This document shows, in pieces, positions 18,080-26,324 of a DNA stretch of 64,000 bases. Each line of letters begins with the position of its first letter. Position 1 is the first letter of the stretch. The notes under the pieces are model-generated. The model did no database searches, was not told where the DNA came from, and saw nothing but the letters and a program-made list of their open reading frames with translations. Location: positions 3,288,501 through 3,352,500 of the forward strand of contig NZ_CP029427.2 in the NCBI RefSeq assembly GCF_002266465.3, given 5' to 3'. This stretch comes from Bradyrhizobium symbiodeficiens. GTDB taxonomy: Bacteria; Pseudomonadota; Alphaproteobacteria; Rhizobiales; Xanthobacteraceae. Both the position numbers and the translations under genes were made by a program.

Positions 18080-18856
18080 GTGACCCTGTTGTCTCTCAGA
18101 AGCAACGTCCGCCGGCTGTACGAGGGTGCTACGCCGAATGGCGTGCGCTTCCGCTATGCGCTGCTCGTCTTCGATATCGTGACGGTGCTCTTCATCATCG
18201 CCACGTCGTTTCTGCACCCCAGCGAGGTCATCGAAACGCTCGACGTCCTATTCGGCCTGCTGCTGCTTGCCGACTTTTCCGCACGGCTGCTCGCCGGCCG
18301 GCACCCGTTCCGGAAATTCCGCCAACTGGCGACGTGGGCCGACATGGTTGCGATCGTATCCTTTCTGGCCCCGCTTGCCGGCGAGGCCGGCGGCTTCCTC
18401 CGGATCCTGCGGACGTTGGGGCTGCTGCGCGACTACCAGATGCTGGCGAGGCTCCGCATCGATTCTTCGTTTTTTCGCCGGAACGAAGAGGTCATCTTCG
18501 CCGTCACGAACCTTGCCGTGTTCATCTTCGTCATGACCGGTCTCGTGTACGAGACCCAGAAGTTTCGTAACGAACAGATCCACAACTATGCCGATGCGCT
18601 GTATTTCACGGTTACGGCGCTGACGACGACCGGCTTCGGCGACATCACGCTGCCGGGAACGCTTGGCCGTCTCATCACCGTCGTGATCATGATTTTCGGC
18701 GTCACCCTGTTCTTCAATCTCGCCCGCGCGCTTCTCAGCCCCAACAAGGTGCGATTTCCATGTCCGGATTGCGGGCTGCAGAGGCACGACGCCGACGCCG
18801 TTCATTGCAAGGCCTGTGGTGTCCTCCTCAATATTCCCGATGAAGGCGCGACCTGA
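18080..18856 (+). CDS. voltage-gated-type potassium channel with C-terminal zinc ribbon
   Basis: 258 residues starting at GTG 18080; the nearby ATG at 18072 is out of frame and closed at once by TGA. There are five to six membrane segments. An S4-like helix carries regularly spaced Arg (residues 108, 111, 117, 124, 126), and the pore has a filter TTTGFGD at 182-188. The GFG core is the K+-type filter form. After the last segment the protein ends in a small zinc ribbon, CPDC...CKAC, in place of the common RCK or cyclic-nucleotide domain. The zinc ribbon may be a gating or assembly element; that is inference. Confidence 0.85.
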   Translation: MTLLSLRSNVRRLYEGATPNGVRFRYALLVFDIVTVLFIIATSFLHPSEVIETLDVLFGLLLLADFSARLLAGRHPFRKFRQLATWADMVAIVSFLAPLAGEAGGFLRILRTLGLLRDYQMLARLRIDSSFFRRNEEVIFAVTNLAVFIFVMTGLVYETQKFRNEQIHNYADALYFTVTALTTTGFGDITLPGTLGRLITVVIMIFGVTLFFNLARALLSPNKVRFPCPDCGLQRHDADAVHCKACGVLLNIPDEGAT

Positions 18857-19066
18857 AGCGCCCGACCGCCGGATGTGGTGCATGGACGCAAGATTCAGGA
18901 GGCTCTAAGCCATTGAAACGACTGGCGTCGGCTACTGTGCATGGGGTTGTTTTCGCGATTTTTGCCCCCGAAGCCTGCGGTGACGGTGTTGAACGTCGCA
19001 GGCCGAGCCGCTGCAAGAGACGGCAGATCGTCTGTATTGCGGATCAGTGGTGAGGCTTCTCCCCCG

Positions 19067-19837
19067 TCATCTCAAGACCACCCATGCCGGCGCGTGATCG
19101 CTCGCCCCATCCTCGCCGCGCACCTTCTTGTCCACCCCCGCCTTCGTCAGCCGTGAGACCAGCGCAGGGCTCAGCAGGAGATGATCGAGCCGCAGCCCAG
19201 CGTCGCGCGGCCAGCGGTTCCGCTTGTAGTCCCAGAACGTGTAGACGCGCTTTTCCGGATGCAGCTCGCGGATCGCATCGCACCAGCCTTGCTCGACGAG
19301 CGAGGCATAGGCCGCGCGGCTCTTCGGCTGGACCAGCGCGTCCTTGTCCCATGAGCGCGTCGGATAGATGTCGATCTCGGTTGGCGCGACGTTGTAGTCG
19401 CCGGCGAGCACCACGGGCAGATCCTGCTTGATGAAGCTCCTGGCGTGGCGCTTCAGCCGCGCGAACCAGTCCAGCTTGTAGTCGAATTTCGGTCCCGGCT
19501 GCGGATTGCCGTTCGGCAGATAGATGCTGGTGACGATGATGCCGCGCACGGCGGCCTCGATGTAGCGGGCCTCGAGATCGCCCGGTCTTCCAGGCAAGCG
19601 GTCGCGGGTGAGAATGGGCTCCGCATTGCGGGCGAGGATGGCGACGCCGTTCCATGTCTTCTGTCCGCGCCACACTGCGCCATAGCCGGCCTTTTCGATC
19701 GCGGCCGCCGGAAATTCGCCATCACTTGCCTTCAATTCCTGAAGCGCGACGACATCGGGCTTTGCCGCGCGCAGCCATGCCAACAGATTGGGCAGGCGGC
19801 GGTTGACGTTGTTGATGTTGAATGTCGCGATCTTCAT
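19067..19837 (-). CDS. xthA: exodeoxyribonuclease III
   Basis: 256 residues, the usual ExoIII length. A Mg-dependent AP endonuclease and 3'-5' exonuclease of base-excision repair. Family motifs in order: ATFNINNVNRRL at the N-terminus, LQELKA with the metal-binding Glu, GDYNVAPTEIDIY (Asp/Asn active site), and the C-terminal LRLDHLLL and SDHAPAWV with the catalytic Asp-His. It is divergent from the small Cys-repeat gene that starts 39 bp away. Confidence 0.93.
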   Translation of the reverse strand: MKIATFNINNVNRRLPNLLAWLRAAKPDVVALQELKASDGEFPAAAIEKAGYGAVWRGQKTWNGVAILARNAEPILTRDRLPGRPGDLEARYIEAAVRGIIVTSIYLPNGNPQPGPKFDYKLDWFARLKRHARSFIKQDLPVVLAGDYNVAPTEIDIYPTRSWDKDALVQPKSRAAYASLVEQGWCDAIRELHPEKRVYTFWDYKRNRWPRDAGLRLDHLLLSPALVSRLTKAGVDKKVRGEDGASDHAPAWVVLR

Positions 19838-19876
19838 GTAGAGCTAGCGCTTCTGCCTTCCGAGACCGGAGATACA

Positions 19877-20098
19877 ATGTCCAAGTTGAACTTTGCTGCT
19901 TTCGTCGTCGTTGCCGCGATCTCCGGAGCGGCTTCGGCACAATCCTCCGATCCGCGCGGTGCGTGCAAGGCGGACTATGACAAATTCTGCGCCGGCATCG
20001 CGCCGGGCGGCGGCAAGGTCATCGCCTGCCTCGACGCCAAGCGCGACCAGCTCAGCGTGTCTTGCAAGACGGCGCTCGACGGCCGGAAGAAGAAGTAA
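19877..20098 (+). CDS. small exported cysteine-rich-repeat protein
   Basis: 73 residues starting MSKLNFAAFVVVAAISG, with GGAGATACA just before the ATG. A signal peptide ends at ASAQ. The mature part has four Cys spaced C-8-C-13-C-11-C (CKADYDKFC...ACLDAKRDQLSVSC), matching the single-repeat form of the PF00839 cysteine-rich family (the GLG1 repeat), ending in a Lys-rich tail. Probably a small disulfide-bonded periplasmic protein. It converges on alr with 11 bp between the stop codons. Function unknown. Confidence 0.8.
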   Translation: MSKLNFAAFVVVAAISGAASAQSSDPRGACKADYDKFCAGIAPGGGKVIACLDAKRDQLSVSCKTALDGRKKK

Positions 20099-20109
20099 GC
20101 GGCTGAGGA

Positions 20110-21393
20110 CTAGGTGGGCAGCGGCGGCGGCGCCGCGGGCTGCTCGATCGGCGGCGGCGAGGGCGGCTGCTCCGCCGTGCTCGCCGGAACCGGCTTCGTC
20201 AGCGGCTCCTCCACATTGCCGCCCTTGTAGAGGCGGGCGTAGCGGTGGCCGAGGCTGGTCAGCACCTCATAGCCGATGGTGCCGAAATGATGCGCGAGCT
20301 CGTCGACGGTGATGCCCTCGCCGAGCAGCGTCACCATATGGCCGCGGCGCGCCGCGTTCGGCGGCAGATCGGTGATGTCGATCGCGATCAGATCCATCGA
20401 GATGCGGCCGGCGACCGGGCAGCGCTTGCCGGCGACGATGACTTCGGCACCGCGGGTGCCGTCATTGGAGCTGGCGGCGCGGAAATAGCCGTCGGCATAA
20501 CCGATCGCGATGATCGCGAGCTTGGTCGGCCGCCGCGCGGTCCAGGTGCCGCCATAGCCAACGCTCTCGCCGCGCTCGATGGTGCGGATCTGCACGATGC
20601 GCGCCTTGAGGTCGACCACCGGCTGCATCGGATTGTCGGCCTCCGGCGTCGGGTTGACGCCGTAGAGGGCGGCGCCCGGCCGCACCAGGTCGAACTGGAA
20701 GGGCGCGCCGAGAAAGATGCCGGAGGAATTGGCGAGCGCCGCCGGCACGCCGGAGAACTCGCTGGCGATGCCGCGGAAGGCAGCGAGCTGCCTGGCGTTC
20801 ACCGGGCTGTTGAGCTGCTCGGCCGAGACCAGATGGCTCATCACCAGCGTGATGCCGTGATCGCCGGCATTGATGCGGGGGATGATGGCCTGCGCTTCCG
20901 ATAATGTCAGGCCGAGCCGGTTCATGCCGGTGTCGATATGGATCGCCGCGCCCCCGGTCCAGCCGGTGCGGCGGCAGAACACGTCCCATTCGGCGAGCTC
21001 GTTGAGGTCGCCGATGACCGGACGGCAATTGATCTTGGCGTAGTGCTCGCCGGTGTTCTGGAAATAGCCGCCGAGCACGTAGATCGTGGGCTCCGGGACG
21101 GCGGCGCGCACCTTGCGCGCTTCCTCGATGGTGGCGACGAAAAAGGTCTTGCAGCCGGCCTTGCTCAGCGCACGCGCGACCTCGGCGGCGCCGCAGCCAT
21201 AGGCGTCGGCCTTGATCACCGCCGAGCATTCGGCCGGCACCGCGGTCTTCTCGAGCTTGCGCCAGTTGGCGATGATGGCGTCGAGATCGACGGTCAGCAC
21301 GCCGCCATAGGCAGCGAGGGCGGCAGCCTGACTGGCCTCCGCGGAAAGAAGGCCGGATTGCGAGATGGTTTTCGGGTCGGACGCCATTGTCAT
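20110..21393 (-). CDS. alr: alanine racemase
   Basis: 427 residues. A PLP enzyme that interconverts L- and D-alanine for peptidoglycan. The PLP lysine lies in AVIKADAYGCGA near residue 65, and the C-terminal beta domain has the conserved GRISMDLIAIDIT with the catalytic-loop region SVGYGGTW before it. An unusual Pro-rich tail of about 20 residues closes the protein and is not part of the fold. Start ATG 21393 or ATG 21387. It follows dnaB, as in many alphaproteobacteria. Confidence 0.96.
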   Translation of the reverse strand: MTMASDPKTISQSGLLSAEASQAAALAAYGGVLTVDLDAIIANWRKLEKTAVPAECSAVIKADAYGCGAAEVARALSKAGCKTFFVATIEEARKVRAAVPEPTIYVLGGYFQNTGEHYAKINCRPVIGDLNELAEWDVFCRRTGWTGGAAIHIDTGMNRLGLTLSEAQAIIPRINAGDHGITLVMSHLVSAEQLNSPVNARQLAAFRGIASEFSGVPAALANSSGIFLGAPFQFDLVRPGAALYGVNPTPEADNPMQPVVDLKARIVQIRTIERGESVGYGGTWTARRPTKLAIIAIGYADGYFRAASSNDGTRGAEVIVAGKRCPVAGRISMDLIAIDITDLPPNAARRGHMVTLLGEGITVDELAHHFGTIGYEVLTSLGHRYARLYKGGNVEEPLTKPVPASTAEQPPSPPPIEQPAAPPPLPT

Positions 21394-21433
21394 GGCGTCG
21401 TTTTACGCAAGAGGCAGGTCCTGTTCAAGGAAC

Positions 21434-22942
21434 TCAATAGTCGTTGCCGCTGCGAACCGGGAGCTGACTGTCAGGGGCGAGGTCGCCGAACCGTGTGATC
21501 GAGGCTTCGAAGGCCAGGTCGACGGTGCCGGTCGGGCCGTGACGCTGCTTGCCGATGATGACCTCGGCCTTACCGTGCGCAAGACTCATGTCGAGCTGCC
21601 ACTTCTCGTGCTCAGGCGTGCCCGGGCGCGGCTCCTTCATGGCGAGGTAATATTCCTCGCGATACACGAACAGCACGACGTCGGCGTCCTGCTCGATCGA
21701 GCCGGATTCACGGAGGTCGGAGAGCTGCGGCCGCTTGTCGTCGCGGGATTCGACCTGTCGTGACAGCTGCGACAGCGCGATCACGGGAACGTTGAGTTCC
21801 TTCGCCAGCGCCTTCAGGCTGGTCGTGATCTCCGTGATTTCCTGCACGCGATTATCGTTCCGCTTGCCCGAGCCCGACAGCAGCTGGATGTAGTCGATCA
21901 CCAGCAGGTCGAGGCCTTTCTGTCGCTTCAGCCGGCGCGCGCGCGCCATCAGCTGCGCGATCGAGAGGCCGCCGGTCGCGTCGACATAGAACGGCAGCGA
22001 TTGCAGCTCGATCGAGACCTCCCGGATCTTTTCGAAATCGGCTTCCGAGATGCCGCCGCGGCGGATGTGGGAGGAGGGAACGCCGGTGCGCTCGGCCACG
22101 ATGCGCGTGGCGAGCTGGTCGGCCGACATTTCGCAGGAGAAGAAGCCGATCACGCCGCCATTGGCGGCCTTCATGGTGCCGTCGGCCTGGAGTTCCGGAA
22201 CATAGGCTCGCGCGACATTGTAGGCGATGTTGGTCGCCAGCGACGTTTTGCCCATGCCGGGACGGCCCGCGACGATGATGAGATCGGAGTGCTGCAGGCC
22301 GCCCATCTTGGTGTCGAGGTCGCGCATGCCCGTCGAAATGCCCGACAGCTTGCCGTCGCGCTGGAACGCCTTTGCGGCGAGATCGACCGCCACCGCCAGT
22401 GCCTGGGAGAATTTCTGGAAGCCGCCGTCATAGCGGCCGGATTCGGCGAGTTCGTAGAGGCGGCGCTCGGCATCCTCGATCTGCGCGCGCGGCGCGAAAT
22501 CGACCGGGGCGTCGTAGGCGACATTGACCATGTCCTCGCCGATGCCGATCAGGTCGCGGCGCAGCGCCAGGTCGTAGATGGTGCGGCCATAGTCCTGGGC
22601 GTTGATGATGGTGGTCGCTTCGGCCGCGAGACGCGCAAGATATTGCCCGATGGTCATGCCGCCGACGTCGGTATCGGCTGGCAGGAACGTCTTCAGCGTC
22701 ACGGGCGTGGCGATCTTGCCCATCCGGATCAGGCTGGCGGCGGTCTCGTAGATGGTCTGGTGCAGCGGCTCGAAATAATGCTTCGGCTCGAGGAAGTCGG
22801 AGACACGGTAGAACGCATCATTGTTGACCAGGATCGCGCCCAGAAGGCTCTGTTCCGCCTCGATATTATGCGGAGCGCTCCGATAGGCGGGAGTGCCGGG
22901 CTCGGGCGCGAGTTTAAGGACGTTCGAATCAGTCAGGGCCAT
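21434..22942 (-). CDS. dnaB: replicative DNA helicase
   Basis: 502 residues. Hexameric 5'-3' helicase of the replication fork. The N-terminal primase-interacting domain begins at APHNIEAEQSLLGAILVNNDAF. The RecA-like domain has Walker A RPGMGKTSLA, Walker B LLVIDYIQLL and the arginine-finger region FLQLSDLRESGSIEQDAD. All expected motifs are intact. Start ATG 22942. alr lies 40 bp downstream on the same strand. Confidence 0.97.
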   Translation of the reverse strand: MALTDSNVLKLAPEPGTPAYRSAPHNIEAEQSLLGAILVNNDAFYRVSDFLEPKHYFEPLHQTIYETAASLIRMGKIATPVTLKTFLPADTDVGGMTIGQYLARLAAEATTIINAQDYGRTIYDLALRRDLIGIGEDMVNVAYDAPVDFAPRAQIEDAERRLYELAESGRYDGGFQKFSQALAVAVDLAAKAFQRDGKLSGISTGMRDLDTKMGGLQHSDLIIVAGRPGMGKTSLATNIAYNVARAYVPELQADGTMKAANGGVIGFFSCEMSADQLATRIVAERTGVPSSHIRRGGISEADFEKIREVSIELQSLPFYVDATGGLSIAQLMARARRLKRQKGLDLLVIDYIQLLSGSGKRNDNRVQEITEITTSLKALAKELNVPVIALSQLSRQVESRDDKRPQLSDLRESGSIEQDADVVLFVYREEYYLAMKEPRPGTPEHEKWQLDMSLAHGKAEVIIGKQRHGPTGTVDLAFEASITRFGDLAPDSQLPVRSGNDY

Positions 22943-23260
22943 GGTCGGACGTGCTTAGCAATTTTGTTGGGCGGATGCGGGGCCGGGATAAAGCGCCACC
23001 GCACGCGAAAGCGGAAGCGAAAGCTGACCGCTATCAACCGCTCAGTTAAAATGGTGGATGATTAACACTCGCAGCACGCACCGTGCTTGACGGATTTTTG
23101 CGGAACTCGCCCCCCTCCAGGAAGCGGCCGCGCCCACGCCATGGAAAAATCCTGAAACCATGAGCCTTATGGCCTGAGCCTTAATGAACCTTATGGATCG
23201 GCGCGCAGACGAATCCAGAAGCGCGCGAAATGACGCACGCTGCCGGCTTTGGGCTCGCCT

Positions 23261-23380
23261 TCAGACCAGCAGGAGGTAGACCAGCGCAACCAGAGCCGCC
23301 CCCACGCCGGTGGCGATCAGGGCGTAATCGGTGCGGAGGTCGTCCTGCACGTCGAATGAGGTTTGGGTCTCTTTGCTCAT
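23261..23380 (-). CDS. 39-residue single-span membrane peptide
   Basis: The frame begins MSKETQTSFDVQDDLRTDYA, then a strongly hydrophobic stretch of about 19 residues (ALIATGVGAALVALVYLLLV) ending one residue before the TGA. A charged, soluble N-terminus plus one membrane span at the C-terminus is a common design for real small proteins. A Crp-type palindrome is centred about 40 bp upstream. No strong Shine-Dalgarno is present (CGTCGCC precedes the ATG). The frame is too short for routine gene callers; function unknown. Confidence 0.6.
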   Translation of the reverse strand: MSKETQTSFDVQDDLRTDYALIATGVGAALVALVYLLLV

Positions 23381-23412
23381 GGCGACGGTCTAAGCCAGGC
23401 CCGACCAGACTT

Positions 23413-23430
23413 ATGTGAATTGGATCACAT
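23413..23430. promoter_or_regulatory. Crp-type palindromic site
   Basis: ATGTGAATTGGATCACAT contains TGTGA-N6-TCACA, the exact Crp consensus half-sites, in perfect two-fold symmetry (outer six bases of each half). It lies 33 bp before the start codon of the 39-residue peptide and 91 bp before the start of the rightward 68-codon frame. A random perfect match is unlikely. Confidence 0.6.
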
Positions 23431-23432
23431 CT

Positions 23433-23450
23433 CCCCGGATTCTTTCGGGG
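23433..23450. repeat. short hairpin beside the Crp-type site
   Basis: CCCCG (23433-23437) and CGGGG (23446-23450) pair around an 8-nt loop. Position, two bases past the Crp-type palindrome, is the only reason to list it. Confidence 0.3.
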
Positions 23451-23520
23451 GTATGACCGGAACAGGCAGCGGAGAAGGGAATTATCTCCCGCGATCCGCC
23501 AACAGCGAACGAGGCAGCAG

Positions 23521-23727
23521 ATGCGGCCAGAACGGCGGCACCAGATTTGGCGGAGCGAGGCCGGCAGCCGGCTTTGGCTCTCGGGGCTGATTGCGGCCAT
23601 GGAGCACGCGGAACGGCCCGAAATCCGTCGCCAGCCTGTCGACCCCGAGGTCCTCGTCGAGCTGCGGGCGCAACTGGCGTTAACAGCCCTTTTCCGCTCC
23701 TGCCAGATGTCGACCCTGCGTCACTAG
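23521..23727 (+). CDS. doubtful 68-residue frame
   Basis: The frame MRPERRHQIWRSEAGSRLWL... runs to TAG at 23727, three bases before the cfa stop codon. GAGG lies about six bases before the ATG. It has no recognised domain, no signal peptide, and Arg/Ala-rich content that an overlapping G+C-rich frame would also give. Listed because the region has no other occupant and the Crp-type site is upstream; quite possibly not a gene. Confidence 0.3.
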   Translation: MRPERRHQIWRSEAGSRLWLSGLIAAMEHAERPEIRRQPVDPEVLVELRAQLALTALFRSCQMSTLRH

Positions 23728-23730
23728 ACT

Positions 23731-24981
23731 CTATTCACCAGCCAATTTGAGCCTCGGCCTGGCCGCGCCTTCGCGCGCCCGCAGCCGGGCTTCTTCACGC
23801 GGCATGTAGTCGCGCGTCATCGGCACCACGCCCTGGCGCCGGGTGAGCTGGATCTGGAAGTTCATCATGGCCTGCTTGCGGAACGTCATCTCGCAGGCCG
23901 CCAGATAGAATTCCCACATTAGGGCGAAGCGCTTGTCGTAGAGCTGAACGGCTTCCTCGCGCCGCGCCATGAAACGTTCCCGCCAGGCCTTCAGCGTTTC
24001 CGCGTAATGCAGGCGCAGGATCTCGATATCGCAGACCAGCAGGCCGGCGCGCTCGATCTCCGGCAGCACCTCCGACAGGGCCGGTATGTAGCCGCCGGGG
24101 AAAATGTATTTGGCGATCCAGGGGTTGGTCGAGTCCGGGCCCTGCGAGCGGCCGATCGAATGCAGCAGCATGACGCCGTCCTCGCGGAGCAGCTCGGCGC
24201 AGCGTTGGAAATAGGTGTCGTAGAAGCGGGCGCCGACATGCTCGAGCATGCCGACCGAGACGATGCGGTCGAACGGGCCTTCGACGTCGCGGTAGTCCTG
24301 GAGCAGGAATCTGGCGGAAGCCGCCAGGCGCTTTTCGGCCGCGCGCGCATTGGCGATCTGCAGCTGCTCGCTCGACAGCGTCACGCCGGTGACGTCGGCG
24401 CCCGCGATCTCCGCGAGATAGAGGCCGAGCCCGCCCCAGCCGGAGCCGATGTCGAGCACGCGCTGGCCGGGCTTGACGAGCAGCTTGGCGGCGATGTGCC
24501 GCTTCTTGGCGAGCTGCGCGTCGTCGAGCGTCGCGTCCTGCGTCTCGAAATAGGCGCAGCTATATTGCTTGTCGGCATCCAGGAAGAGCGAATAGAGCCG
24601 GGCATCGAGATCATAATGATGCGCGACGTTGTGGCGGGCGCGCGATCGCGGATTGAATTGCTTCAGATGCCGCGTCAGGTAACGCAGGTGCCACCAGGGT
24701 TTTGCCCATTGCGGCAACAGGTCGGGTTGATCGAGCAGGATCGCGAGGGCATCAGCTATGGTGCCGTGCTCGACGACGAACTCGCCGTCCATATAGGCCT
24801 CGCCGAGCCCGAGCTCAGGATTGAGGAGGATCCTCCGCTCCGCCTCCGCGGTGACGAAGCGTACCGCGATCGGCTCGCCAGAGCCGTCGCCGACGGTGAA
24901 TTTCGATCCACTGGAGCCGGTCACCGTCATCGACCCGCGGCGGATGAATTGAGAGAGAAATCGACGCAACAAGCGGTCCAT
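23731..24981 (-). CDS. cfa: cyclopropane-fatty-acyl-phospholipid synthase family methyltransferase
   Basis: 416 residues from ATG 24981, which has AGGAAGG five bases upstream; a GTG two codons earlier is less well placed. The enzyme transfers a methylene group from SAM to a membrane-phospholipid cis double bond. The SAM motif is VLDIGSGWGGLGLYLAEIAGADVTG, followed by YRDVEGPFDRIVSVGMLEHVG and FPGGYIPAL, all standard for the CFAS family. It should act on the cytoplasmic face of the inner membrane, and such enzymes are usually induced by acid or stationary phase. Confidence 0.9.
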   Translation of the reverse strand: MDRLLRRFLSQFIRRGSMTVTGSSGSKFTVGDGSGEPIAVRFVTAEAERRILLNPELGLGEAYMDGEFVVEHGTIADALAILLDQPDLLPQWAKPWWHLRYLTRHLKQFNPRSRARHNVAHHYDLDARLYSLFLDADKQYSCAYFETQDATLDDAQLAKKRHIAAKLLVKPGQRVLDIGSGWGGLGLYLAEIAGADVTGVTLSSEQLQIANARAAEKRLAASARFLLQDYRDVEGPFDRIVSVGMLEHVGARFYDTYFQRCAELLREDGVMLLHSIGRSQGPDSTNPWIAKYIFPGGYIPALSEVLPEIERAGLLVCDIEILRLHYAETLKAWRERFMARREEAVQLYDKRFALMWEFYLAACEMTFRKQAMMNFQIQLTRRQGVVPMTRDYMPREEARLRAREGAARPRLKLAGE

Positions 24982-25260
24982 CGACACCTTCCTCTCGGGC
25001 GAACCCGAAACGATGCGACTGATCCGGCATTGTCATTTCCGACGCCGGGTGACGCGGCAGTTCCTATGCGTTTGCATCCAAATCTGGGGAGGGCGGATCG
25101 GTTACGCTAATGCGCTGAGTTCACAGCCGATATTCGCAAACCGCTTAATCACATTCTTGCGCGTGGTGCCTGCTTCCATTCGTGGCCCAATCGGATAAAA
25201 GGTGACCCCGCCGCGCCCGATGCCGGCTGCACCTCTCGGAATTCAATGGAGATGATGGGA

Positions 25261-26220
25261 ATGTCGAGCCGAGCGCTCAGCCTCGCGACGGTATTGCTTC
25301 TGATCGGCTTCGGCGCGGCCGATTCCGTTTTCGCGCAGGCGACCAATCTCGAGGCCGGCAAAACCCCGTCCCAGATTTTCTCGCAGACCTGCAATGCCTG
25401 TCACAAGAGCCCGCGTGGACTTCTGAAGTCCGTTGCGCCGGGCTCGCTGCCGGGCTTCCTGCGCCAGCACTACACCACGAGCTCGGACATGGCGGGCGTG
25501 CTCGCCTCCTATCTCGTCTCCAACGGTGCCGCCGATACGCGCTATCAGGCCAAGGACGGCAAGGACAGCAAGGACAGGAAGGACGGCGCCAGGGAAAAGG
25601 ATGCCAGCTCCAATCCCGAGCATCAGGGCCGCCGCCCGCGCGCCCAGGACGCCGCCAAGCCGGACGGCGAGGCTGCTCCCACAGCGGAAGGTGCGCGCCA
25701 GAAGCGTGCCGCACGTCCGGCCGAGGAGGGCACGAAGCCCGAGGGCCAGGCCGCGCCCGAGGGACGCAAGGGCAAGCGGCGCGCCAAGCCCGCCACTGAG
25801 GAAGCCCCAAAGGTCGATGCTGCCGCGCCGGCCACTGAAGAGAAGAAGAGCGAGCCCAAGCCGGAGTCCAAGCCCGAGCCGAAGCCCGACGAGGCCAAGC
25901 CCGATAGCAACAAGGCGTCGGAGAAGCCCGTCGAGACCAAGCCCGAGAGCGCCAAGGTCGAGCCCCGCGGCAGCGAAGCTCCGGCGCTGCGGCCCGATCC
26001 GGTCCCGGCGGTGACGCCGGCTGCACCGGCCGCCGCGAAGCCTGCCGAACCGGCGGCACCCAAACCGGCGGAAGAGGCTGCTCCCAAGCCGGCCGCGCCT
26101 GCGGCCAGCTCCGAACCGGCGGTCAAGCCGCAGCCGCCGGCTCCGCCCGCGACTGCTGCAGCCCCGCCTGTCGCGCCGGCCGAGTCCTCCGGTCCGCCGG
26201 CGCCGCCGATCTCGCGCTAA
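25261..26220 (+). CDS. exported CxxCH protein with long Lys/Glu/Pro/Ala-rich tail
   Basis: 319 residues from ATG 25261 (GGAG eight bases upstream); three earlier in-frame ATGs at 25246, 25252 and 25255 are possible. A signal peptide (SLATVLLLIGFGAADSVFAQA) precedes a small domain with one haem-attachment motif, CNACH (Cys44-Cys47-His48), and Met residues that could be axial ligands (SSDMAGVL). From about residue 98 the rest is low-complexity: KDGKDSKDRKDG, then KPEPKPDEAKPD-type repeats and an Ala/Pro-rich end. This looks like a one-haem c-type cytochrome head with a disordered tether. The electron partner is unknown. Confidence 0.75.
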   Translation: MSSRALSLATVLLLIGFGAADSVFAQATNLEAGKTPSQIFSQTCNACHKSPRGLLKSVAPGSLPGFLRQHYTTSSDMAGVLASYLVSNGAADTRYQAKDGKDSKDRKDGAREKDASSNPEHQGRRPRAQDAAKPDGEAAPTAEGARQKRAARPAEEGTKPEGQAAPEGRKGKRRAKPATEEAPKVDAAAPATEEKKSEPKPESKPEPKPDEAKPDSNKASEKPVETKPESAKVEPRGSEAPALRPDPVPAVTPAAPAAAKPAEPAAPKPAEEAAPKPAAPAASSEPAVKPQPPAPPATAAAPPVAPAESSGPPAPPISR

Positions 26221-26242
26221 GCCAGCTGGTTTTCTGATCGAT

Positions 26243-26275
26243 ATGCGGAGGCCGCGTTCATCGCGGCCTCCGCAT
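26243..26275 (+). terminator. 14-bp perfect hairpin after the CxxCH gene
   Basis: ATGCGGAGGCCGCG (26243-26256) pairs perfectly with CGCGGCCTCCGCAT (26262-26275) across the 5-nt loop TTCAT. It begins 22 bp after the stop codon. The T-rich follow-on is short (CGTCTTG), but stem strength and position argue for transcript termination. Confidence 0.75.
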
Positions 26276-26279
26276 CGTC

Positions 26280-26309
26280 TTGACCACCGCTGGAGCATTA
26301 CTCTAGAGT
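26280..26309 (+). promoter_or_regulatory. candidate promoter of the TetR gene
   Basis: TTGACC (26280-26285) and TAGAGT (26304-26309) are spaced 18 bp. The 30-bp palindrome at 26290-26319 covers the spacer and the -10 element, so a bound repressor would exclude RNA polymerase. Predicted start of transcription is near 26316, giving a very short leader ahead of the AGGAGG and ATG. Confidence 0.45.
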
Positions 26310-26319
26310 AACGCTCCAG
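26290..26319. promoter_or_regulatory. 30-bp palindromic operator
   Basis: Left half CTGGAGCATTACTCT and right half AGAGTAACGCTCCAG are inverted copies with a single mismatched pair, centred at 26304/26305. The right edge touches the AGGAGG ribosome site of the TetR gene at 26325. The location and size fit a self-regulating TetR dimer-of-dimers site controlling the TetR-thioesterase pair. Confidence 0.75.
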
Positions 26320-26324
26320 GAGGC

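Larger units (their letters stand above)
22943..23730. other. 788-bp intergenic stretch between dnaB and cfa
   Basis: No standard-length gene is supported. It contains a 39-codon membrane-peptide frame (23261-23380), a perfect Crp-type palindrome (23413-23430) followed at once by a CCCCG/CGGGG hairpin (23433-23450), and a low-confidence 68-codon frame (23521-23727). The part nearest dnaB (22943-23100) should hold the dnaB promoter; no good -35/-10 pair was seen by eye. Confidence 0.5.

Noticed and set aside
18941..19156. 71-codon frame MGLFSRFLPP... between the channel gene and xthA
   Set aside because: The start looks plausible, but the second half runs into the 3' end of xthA on the other strand and there is no recognisable domain or ribosome site.
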